Shown here: positions 53,294 through 59,146 of the stretch, one piece after another
Layout: each line of letters opens with the position of its first letter
How positions within the stretch are numbered: the first letter of the stretch is position 1
Assembly: GCA_963825565.1 (NCBI GenBank)
Contig: CAWGTW010000006.1
Coordinates: 62,001-126,000 of the forward strand
Reading direction: 5' to 3'
From: JBFGCT01 sp963825565
Lineage (GTDB): Bacteria; Actinomycetota; Acidimicrobiia; Acidimicrobiales; Ilumatobacteraceae
DNA length: 64,000 bases
Program-made: the position numbers and the translations under genes
Notes under the pieces: model-generated
Databases searched by the model: none
Told to the model about the DNA's origin: nothing
The model's input: the letters and a program-made list of their open reading frames with translations, nothing else

Positions 53294-54271
53294 TCAGCGC
53301 TGAGGTCGGACCTCCGCGCCGCGCACCTCGGGTTCGGTGTCGACCAGCTCGGCGGGAAAGCCCGGGGCGGTGACCGACAACCCGGTCGCGTCCTCCAGCC
53401 GGCGGATGACGTTGTCGGACCACTCCCGCTCGCCGTACCGGTCGGCGGCGTCGCGGAAGATGTCGATCATCAGCGGGTTGAGCTCGAGCGGCACCCCGAA
53501 CCGGTCGGCGATCGCCTGGAACAGCCCGATGTCCTTGAGGACCAGGTCCATCGTGAAGCTGATGTCGCGCGAACCGTTGAGGATCACCTGGCTCTCGGTC
53601 TCGTGGACGAAGGAGTTCCCGCTCGAGATGCGGATCGCCTCGTAGGTCGTCGCGAGATCGAGACCTGCGGCGGCCATCGTCGTCAGCGCCTCGGTGACCG
53701 CCAACAGGTTGGCGGTCGCCAGGTAGTTCGTCATCACCTTCAGCACCGACGCGCTCCCGAGCGGTCCGGTGTGCAGCACGTCGCGCCCGAGCGAGGTCAG
53801 CACCGGCAACACCCGCTCGAACGTCTCGCGCTCGCAGCCGGCGAAGATCGAGATGTTGCCGGTCGCCGCCCGGTGGCACCCGCCCGACACCGGGCAGTCG
53901 ACCGCTGCGCCGCCCCGGGCCTCGACCAGCGCGGCGAGTCGGCGCACCTCGGCGTCATCGGTCGTCGACATCTCCAACCAGATCGTCCCCGGACGCCAGC
54001 CCGCGAGCAGCCCGTCGGGAGCCTCCATCACCGCCGCCGATGCGGCGGGCGACGGCAGGCACGTGATCACGATGTCGGCCCGCTCGGCGAGCTGGCGCGG
54101 TGAGTCCGCAACCGCCGCCCCGGCGTCGGCGAACGGCTGCGTGGCCGCGGCGTCCAGATCGCGGACGGCGAGGTCGACCCCGTTGCGCAACAGTGAGCCG
54201 GCCAACTTTGCGCCGACGTTGCCGAGACCGACGAAGCCGACCCGCCCGATCGGGTCCGGATCGACGTTCAC
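53294..54271 (-). CDS. 3-hydroxyisobutyrate-dehydrogenase-like NAD(P) oxidoreductase
   Basis: A 325-residue beta-hydroxyacid dehydrogenase. The Rossmann loop is VGFVGLGNVGAKLAG (about 11-25). The substrate-binding motif is DCPVSGGCHRAATG and the catalytic lysine lies in GSASVLKVMTNYL. The C-terminal helical domain includes SGNSFVHETE and LVLKDIGLFQAIADRFGVP. Family members oxidise 3-hydroxyisobutyrate, tartronate semialdehyde and similar hydroxyacids. It is the third gene after the dioxygenase and HD genes, in the same direction with a 37-base gap, so it may oxidise or reduce their product. GTG 54271 is the start. Confidence 0.9.
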   Translation of the reverse strand: MNVDPDPIGRVGFVGLGNVGAKLAGSLLRNGVDLAVRDLDAAATQPFADAGAAVADSPRQLAERADIVITCLPSPAASAAVMEAPDGLLAGWRPGTIWLEMSTTDDAEVRRLAALVEARGGAAVDCPVSGGCHRAATGNISIFAGCERETFERVLPVLTSLGRDVLHTGPLGSASVLKVMTNYLATANLLAVTEALTTMAAAGLDLATTYEAIRISSGNSFVHETESQVILNGSRDISFTMDLVLKDIGLFQAIADRFGVPLELNPLMIDIFRDAADRYGEREWSDNVIRRLEDATGLSVTAPGFPAELVDTEPEVRGAEVRPQR

Positions 54272-54308
54272 GCGACCGGCCCCGTCGCCGCGTCGGCCCG
54301 CTCGCCGC

Positions 54309-54923
54309 TCACGCGACCAGCGCCGGCGGCCCGGCTGCGAGCACCGCGGGGTCCCAGGCCGGCCGGGCGAACACCGCCCGGACGTCGTCGGCGAACGAGT
54401 CGAGGTCGTCGGTCGGGAAGTCGGGGTCGAACGACGGCTGATCCCAGCGGGCGCAGAAGTCGCGGCACAGGTCGTACCACCGATGGCCGACGAACCGATC
54501 CCTCCCGTTGCGATCGCCGCCGAGGTGGTGGGCGAAATACCAGCTCTGGAACACACCGTGCTGCTCGATCACCCACGTGATCTCCTCGCGCACGTACGGC
54601 CGGAGCACCGACGCGGCGAGCTCGGCGTGGTTGTACGGCGCCAGCTCGTCGCCGATGTCGTGGAGCAGGGCGGCGACCACCCAGTCGACATCGGCCCCGT
54701 CGCGCCTCGCGCGCGTCGCGGTCTGCAGCGAGTGCTCGAGCCGCGTGACGCGATACCCGCCGAGCGAGTCGGTCAGCCGGACCAGCGTGCCGAGCAGGCG
54801 ATCACCGAGGCCCGCTGCGTGCTCGCGCTCGAACCGGTCGAGGAGCCGGTAGTCGGCCTCGGTGCCGTCCTCCATCGCGGTGAACGACACCACCGGACCC
54901 GCGGCACCGGCGAACTCGGTCAT
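54309..54923 (-). CDS. HD-domain protein, PhnZ/TmpB-like mixed-valent di-iron oxygenase candidate
   Basis: A 204-residue HD-domain protein with RLEHSLQTATRA (His64), ALLHDIGDELAPYNH (His88-Asp89, His99), QHG (His122) and an Asp at 161. The His64-to-His88 spacing equals that of PhnZ (His34 to His58). LEHSLQ and GADVDWVVAALLHDIG closely resemble PhnZ/TmpB, which cleave C-P bonds oxidatively after hydroxylation by a 2-oxoglutarate enzyme. The Tyr24/Glu27 pair of PhnZ is not conserved in place (SLGGYRVTRLEH), so the substrate may differ. It overlaps the dioxygenase stop by ATGA (54920-54923). Nucleotide phosphohydrolase activity is the alternative. Confidence 0.85.
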   Translation of the reverse strand: MTEFAGAAGPVVSFTAMEDGTEADYRLLDRFEREHAAGLGDRLLGTLVRLTDSLGGYRVTRLEHSLQTATRARRDGADVDWVVAALLHDIGDELAPYNHAELAASVLRPYVREEITWVIEQHGVFQSWYFAHHLGGDRNGRDRFVGHRWYDLCRDFCARWDQPSFDPDFPTDDLDSFADDVRAVFARPAWDPAVLAAGPPALVA

Positions 54924-56092
54924 CGCGACCCACCTGCGAGCATCCGCCGACGCAGCGCCAGGCGCCACATCGTGTCGGGGCCGTCGTGGTCGATGTAGCA
55001 CCCTTGCAGGTGGCGGTTGCCGATCGTCGGGTCGAACGGGGTCCGGCCGTGGAGGACGCGGGCGTTGTCGACGACGAGCGCGTCGCCGGCCTCGAGCCGG
55101 AAGGCGATCAGGTTGGCCGGGTCGTTCAGGTGTGCGGCCAACCACCGCCGGCCGCGGTAGTAGACGTCGAGCGTGTCGGGGTCGATCGCCGGCGCGAAGT
55201 CGAGGCGCGGTGAGAACCGGAGCCGGCGCAACCCGCCGCGGCGGTCGAGCTCGATCATCGGGGACCGCCCGACGACCACGTCGGTGCCGATGTCGTAACG
55301 GAACTGCACGTCGGTCGTCGACAGCACCTCGAACGCCTCGGGATCGGACGCCCGCAGCGCCTCGACTGCGGCCAGACCGTCGACGATCGTGGAGTCGCCG
55401 CCCGGCGCTTCGTTGGCCAGGGCGTGGAGGAACTGGATGCACGGGCTGGGACCCCGGTACGGCTGGTCGGTGTGCGCGCTGAGCCCGACCGGCGTGTAGG
55501 CCAGGTCGACCGGCTCGGGAACGCTGACCACGTCGAACAGGACGCCGAAGTTGGTCGGGTTGATCCGCCCGAAGGCCGATGCGATGTCGACCAGCGAGCC
55601 GGGTTCGGTGTCGGTGCCCCGCACGAGCATGAACCCGTAGCGGAAGAACCCGCCGAGCACGTCGAGGACCGCGTCGACCGCGCCGATGTCGCCCCAGTCG
55701 ATCGTCGGGAACCGCTCGACGGCCCCGCGCCAGGCGACCGGCTCAGGCGGGTCCTCGGGATCGGGCACCACACCGAGGTCGACCGCCAGGCCATCGACCG
55801 GCAGCGTGCAGCGATACCCGTCGGAGAACGCGACGACGAGGTCGGCCCCATCGACGCGTGCGTCGAGCACGGTCAGGTCGAGCGGCACGTCGCCTGGCTC
55901 GACGAGGCGCTGGCGGGTGTTCGGATCGACCGTACCGGCGGCGCCGGACCGCTCGCGCAGCCACAGCGGGTGGAGTGCCAGCTCCACGCCGTCGATGTCG
56001 AGCACGACGCGCCGGCCAGCGGCGGTGACGCGCAGCGCCGAGACGGCTCCGGTGCGCAGGGGTTCGGCAGTCAGCACGTTCACGCGCTCCAT
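54920..56092 (-). CDS. Gamma-butyrobetaine dioxygenase-like Fe(II)/2-oxoglutarate oxygenase (TmpA-like)
   Basis: A 390-residue enzyme with the two-part layout of BBOX/TmpA. The N-terminal DUF971-like region has LHPLWLRERSG and PNTRQRL. The TauD-type jelly roll follows, with metal motif SAHTDQPY (His207, Asp209) and distal RVLHGRTPF (His348, Arg351 for 2-oxoglutarate); FGRINPTNFGVLFDVVS is also typical. It likely hydroxylates a quaternary-amine or phosphonate substrate beside the nitrogen or phosphorus, handing it to the HD protein with which it overlaps. MERVNVL (56092) is favoured as start; an upstream ATG at 56143 adds a Cys/Arg tail. Divergent from a LysR gene, 79 bases away. Confidence 0.9.
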   Translation of the reverse strand: MERVNVLTAEPLRTGAVSALRVTAAGRRVVLDIDGVELALHPLWLRERSGAAGTVDPNTRQRLVEPGDVPLDLTVLDARVDGADLVVAFSDGYRCTLPVDGLAVDLGVVPDPEDPPEPVAWRGAVERFPTIDWGDIGAVDAVLDVLGGFFRYGFMLVRGTDTEPGSLVDIASAFGRINPTNFGVLFDVVSVPEPVDLAYTPVGLSAHTDQPYRGPSPCIQFLHALANEAPGGDSTIVDGLAAVEALRASDPEAFEVLSTTDVQFRYDIGTDVVVGRSPMIELDRRGGLRRLRFSPRLDFAPAIDPDTLDVYYRGRRWLAAHLNDPANLIAFRLEAGDALVVDNARVLHGRTPFDPTIGNRHLQGCYIDHDGPDTMWRLALRRRMLAGGSR

Positions 56093-56125
56093 CCTGCATG
56101 ATTCCGGCACCCGTGAACATCGTCG

Positions 56126-56146
56126 ATAACGCACCGGTGGCATAAC
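56126..56146. promoter_or_regulatory. ATAAC direct repeat around CACCGGTG, possible LysR-type site
   Basis: In the 79-base divergent region two ataac words (56126-56130 and 56142-56146) flank the palindrome caccggtg (56132-56139). LysR regulators usually bind interrupted, AT-flanked dyads between divergent genes. This is the only such element seen here. Inferred. Confidence 0.4.
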
Positions 56147-56171
56147 CTGACGTCATGGTGCAACCGATGGG

Positions 56172-57077
56172 ATGTGCGGCGTGAGACCGCTGCTGCGCAG
56201 GGTCGACAGGCTCCAGCGACTCGCCGTGTTCGAGGCTGCGGGCCGCCTCGGGAGTTTCACCGCCGCCGGGGTCGAGCTCGGGATGTCACAGCCGGCGGTG
56301 ACGCGCCAGATCCGCTCGCTCGAACGCGCCGTCGGCGTCGCGCTGTTCCGCCGGATGTCCAACCGCAGCGAGCTGACCGACACCGGGCAGCGCCTCCTCG
56401 ACACGGTCGACCTCGGATTCGCCACGATCGAGCACACCCTCGACGAGATCGCCGACGCGGCCGACATCTTCGTCCTGGCGACGCCGCCGGGCTTCTCCGC
56501 GCAGCTCATCGTCCCCCATCTCGACTCGCTCCAGGAGGCACTTCCCGATCGCGAACTCCGGCTCTGGCTCTACGACCGTGAGGGCGAGCTGGCGGGCGGC
56601 TCGTTCGACGTCGCGGTGCGCGTCGGCGACGGCTCGTGGCCGGGCATGGGAGCGCGCAAGCTGTTCGGTGAGCGGGTCGTCCCGGTGGCGACGCCGGCCG
56701 CGGCGGAGCAGTGGCACCTCACCCCCGCCAGCACGCCGGCCGATGTGCGCGCCGCACCACTCCTGCACATGGACGCCGCCGACCGGCCGTGGATGTCGTG
56801 GGTCGAGTGGTTCGGCGCGTTCGGCCTCGACGTACCGCCCGGCAGCGCCCGCGTCGTGTTCAACAACTACCCGACCGTGCTGCAGCAGGCGGTCGCCGGG
56901 CGCGGCGTCGCGCTCGGGTGGTACGGCCTGGTCGACGACCTGCTCGACAGCGGCGTGCTCACCGCGGTCGGACCCGAGGTGGCGTCGGCGCGCAGCTACT
57001 GGGTGACGTGGCCTGCGCAGCGGACCGGCGCGTCGCTGACCGCGCTGCTCGCCTGGCTCGCCGACCGGGCACCCTGA
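56172..57077 (+). CDS. LysR-family transcriptional regulator
   Basis: A 301-residue LTTR. The winged helix-turn-helix is RLQRLAVFEAAGRLGSFTAA then LGMSQPAVTRQIRSLERAVG (about 12-52). The C-terminal effector domain resembles GcvA/AmpR-type regulators (DREGELAGGSFDVAVRVGDG, RKLFGERVVPVATPA). It is transcribed away from the dioxygenase/HD/dehydrogenase genes, the classical arrangement for a dedicated activator. The inducer is likely their substrate. GTG 56181 is an alternative start. Confidence 0.92.
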   Translation: MCGVRPLLRRVDRLQRLAVFEAAGRLGSFTAAGVELGMSQPAVTRQIRSLERAVGVALFRRMSNRSELTDTGQRLLDTVDLGFATIEHTLDEIADAADIFVLATPPGFSAQLIVPHLDSLQEALPDRELRLWLYDREGELAGGSFDVAVRVGDGSWPGMGARKLFGERVVPVATPAAAEQWHLTPASTPADVRAAPLLHMDAADRPWMSWVEWFGAFGLDVPPGSARVVFNNYPTVLQQAVAGRGVALGWYGLVDDLLDSGVLTAVGPEVASARSYWVTWPAQRTGASLTALLAWLADRAP

Positions 57078-57145
57078 CCGCGTCGTGCGGGCACCGTCGG
57101 ACCGAAGCGATCCGGCCCGGGCCGGCGCGATGTCGCCGGGCACGC

Positions 57146-58183
57146 TCAGTCGCCGAGCGAGTGGGCCGCTTCGGCGAGATGGCGCAGCTTGGCGAGCGCC
57201 AGCCCGGTGCCGAGGTAGCCGAGACCACAGTCGGGGGCGGCGATCAGCCCAGCCGGCGCACGTTCGGCGGCTGTCGACAATCGGGAGCGGATCTCCTCCA
57301 CCGTTTCGATGCGGCTCGACGCGATCTCGACCGCGCCGAGGATCACGGTCGTCGAGGCGAAGCGCGGCAGCAGCGCCTCGAGGTCGTTGTGCCGATGGGC
57401 ATCTTCGATCGACACCGCGTCGACCGGCGCGTCGTCGAGCGCCTCGGCGAGATCGAGGTACGCCGTGTGCGGTGCCTTGGCGTACTCGGGCTGATCGAGC
57501 CGGTCGGGGTACCCGCAGCAGACGTGGACCACGCGCCGGACCCCGGCGGGGACGCCTGCGAAGCACCGGCCCAGTTGCTCGATGCCCCAGTCGAGCGCGG
57601 CAACCGGCTGCCGCGCCATTACCGGCTCGTCGATCTGGATCCATCCGCATCCGGCGGCGACCAGGTCGCGGACCTGCGCGTTGAGCGCGGTGGCGAGGTC
57701 GGCCGCCAATGCCGGGGCGTCCCGGTACCAACGGTCGGCGGTGCTGTCGATGATCGTCATCGGCCCTGGCAAGGTCATCTTGACCTGGCGGTCGGTCGCC
57801 GCGCTGGCGACCTCGTAGTCCCGCACCAGCGGCGACCCGGCTGCACGGATCGGCCCGGTGACCGTCGGCAGCAACGCATCGGTCGTACCGCGCATCCTCA
57901 CCGGAGTCAGCGCGTCGAAGTCGATGCCGCCGAGGTGCCGGCACTGGTAGTGGATGTAGTTCTCGCGCCGGACCTCGCCATCGGTCGGGATGTCGATGCC
58001 GGCCGCGACCTGCGTGCGGACGACCTCGACGGTCGCCCGGTCGAGCAGGGCGGTGGCCCCGTCGCCCGCCCGCCGCAACTCGCCGACGTAGGCCGAGGTG
58101 AACTCACCCGTCGAGCCGGTGAACCAGTCCGAGATCGGTACGTACACCGGCTTGGGGAACGCACCGATCGTGGTCGTCAGCAT
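57146..58183 (-). CDS. MetE-like (cobalamin-independent) methyltransferase, catalytic core only
   Basis: A 345-residue protein equal to the C-terminal half of MetE: TTTIGAFPKP, PTDGEVRRENYIHY, KMTLPGPMTIIDSTADRWY, GCGWIQIDEPVMAR, and the zinc ligands His220 and Cys222 (VVHVCCGYPD), Glu260 (SIEDAHRHND) and Cys319 (APDCGLGY). The N-terminal folate-binding half of true MetE is missing, so the methyl donor is probably not the usual triglutamate folate; core-MetE proteins use methylcobalamin or other donors. Placed beside a cassette likely to release a methylated amine, it may move such methyl groups to a thiol (inference). It ends 68 bases from the LysR stop, convergent. Confidence 0.85.
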   Translation of the reverse strand: MLTTTIGAFPKPVYVPISDWFTGSTGEFTSAYVGELRRAGDGATALLDRATVEVVRTQVAAGIDIPTDGEVRRENYIHYQCRHLGGIDFDALTPVRMRGTTDALLPTVTGPIRAAGSPLVRDYEVASAATDRQVKMTLPGPMTIIDSTADRWYRDAPALAADLATALNAQVRDLVAAGCGWIQIDEPVMARQPVAALDWGIEQLGRCFAGVPAGVRRVVHVCCGYPDRLDQPEYAKAPHTAYLDLAEALDDAPVDAVSIEDAHRHNDLEALLPRFASTTVILGAVEIASSRIETVEEIRSRLSTAAERAPAGLIAAPDCGLGYLGTGLALAKLRHLAEAAHSLGD

Positions 58184-58226
58184 CGCCGGTAGGACCGCCC
58201 GCGGTCGGTCGGAGCGCCGGCCACGT

Positions 58227-59075
58227 TCAGGTCCGGATCGACTCGCTGATCCGGTCGACAACCGGCCGCACGATCATCGTGTACGTGTCGGCGATCGCCG
58301 CCTCGCGATGCCGTCGCTGCGCGTCCAGCCGATCGGGATCCATGACGACCGTCATGAAGGCCCGCTTGCTCGGGAACGCGTTGAACCGCACCTGATCCCA
58401 GGTGCGGCCGTCGCCGACGATCGTGCCATCGGCCGCGAACCACCCGGCGATGCGCACGCCGTGCGGAACCGCGACCTTCGCGGCAGCGTTCGAGTACGCG
58501 TCCATGTCGTCGGGAGAGATGCTCGCCGCCGCCGCGTCCTCGTACTTGATCACGTGTACGACCATCACCGGGCCGTCGTCCGCGGTCGGCGGGAACGGCA
58601 CGTCGGCCCAGTCCGGCGGATCTGCGGCATCGAGTGCTGTCGCCGATGCCATCGGCCGGCAGCCGATGACGAAGGTCTCCGCCATCCCGGCGTCCTTGTG
58701 GACGTGCTTGGCCTGGAAGTCGGGACGGGACTGCATCTCGACGAAGCTCCGTCCGGTCGGGTACTTGACGACCGCGACGCGATCCCAGACCGGTGCGTCG
58801 CCGAGCAACTGCTGGTCGACGTCGCCGACGAACACGATCTCGGCGCCGACGGCGGCCAGCGATTCGAGCGGGGTGTAGAGGTCGTCGGCCTCGCGGCCGC
58901 TGATCGCGTGCTGCCGCCCGTCGGCGTAGTCGGCGGTCTCGCGGTACTTCATCAGGTTGACCATCCACACCGGGCCGTCCTCGTCGCCCGGCGTCGTGGC
59001 GAGCCGCATCCCGTAGTCGCGGTCGACGCGCCCGTACCGCGGAGCGGCCGTGTCGATCGGGTGGTCATCGGTCAT
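58227..59075 (-). CDS. Protein with two DUF1330-like domains
   Basis: A 282-residue protein with two ferredoxin-like DUF1330 repeats: first WMVNLMKYRETADYADGRQH to VAVVKYPTGRSFVEM (about 35-115), second MVVHVIKYEDAAAASISPDD to FNAFPSKRAFMTVV (about 170-255). Each begins with a hydrophobic strand and Lys-Tyr and ends with the x-F-PS/PT-R strand, so the fusion mimics the usual homodimer. It is a small-molecule binding or enzyme fold with unknown reaction. Tandem atgaccg words precede the start; only the third ATG gives an open frame. It is 43 bases upstream of the MetE-like gene. Confidence 0.8.
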   Translation of the reverse strand: MTDDHPIDTAAPRYGRVDRDYGMRLATTPGDEDGPVWMVNLMKYRETADYADGRQHAISGREADDLYTPLESLAAVGAEIVFVGDVDQQLLGDAPVWDRVAVVKYPTGRSFVEMQSRPDFQAKHVHKDAGMAETFVIGCRPMASATALDAADPPDWADVPFPPTADDGPVMVVHVIKYEDAAAASISPDDMDAYSNAAAKVAVPHGVRIAGWFAADGTIVGDGRTWDQVRFNAFPSKRAFMTVVMDPDRLDAQRRHREAAIADTYTMIVRPVVDRISESIRT

Positions 59076-59146
59076 CGGTCATCGTCCATTCCCCTCGTTC
59101 GCTCGCGCTCGTTCGCGCTCGTTCACGGTCGTGGCTCGCGCCTCGC

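Noticed and set aside
53004..53303. 99-residue frame beginning in repeat copy B
   Set aside because: Only the first half lies in the repeat, the rest is unrelated in copy A, and no family match is seen; treated under the repeat.
57112..57125. 14-base palindrome ccggcccgggccgg between lysR and the MetE-like gene
   Set aside because: No loop for a hairpin and pure G/C composition; likely chance, so not listed as a site.
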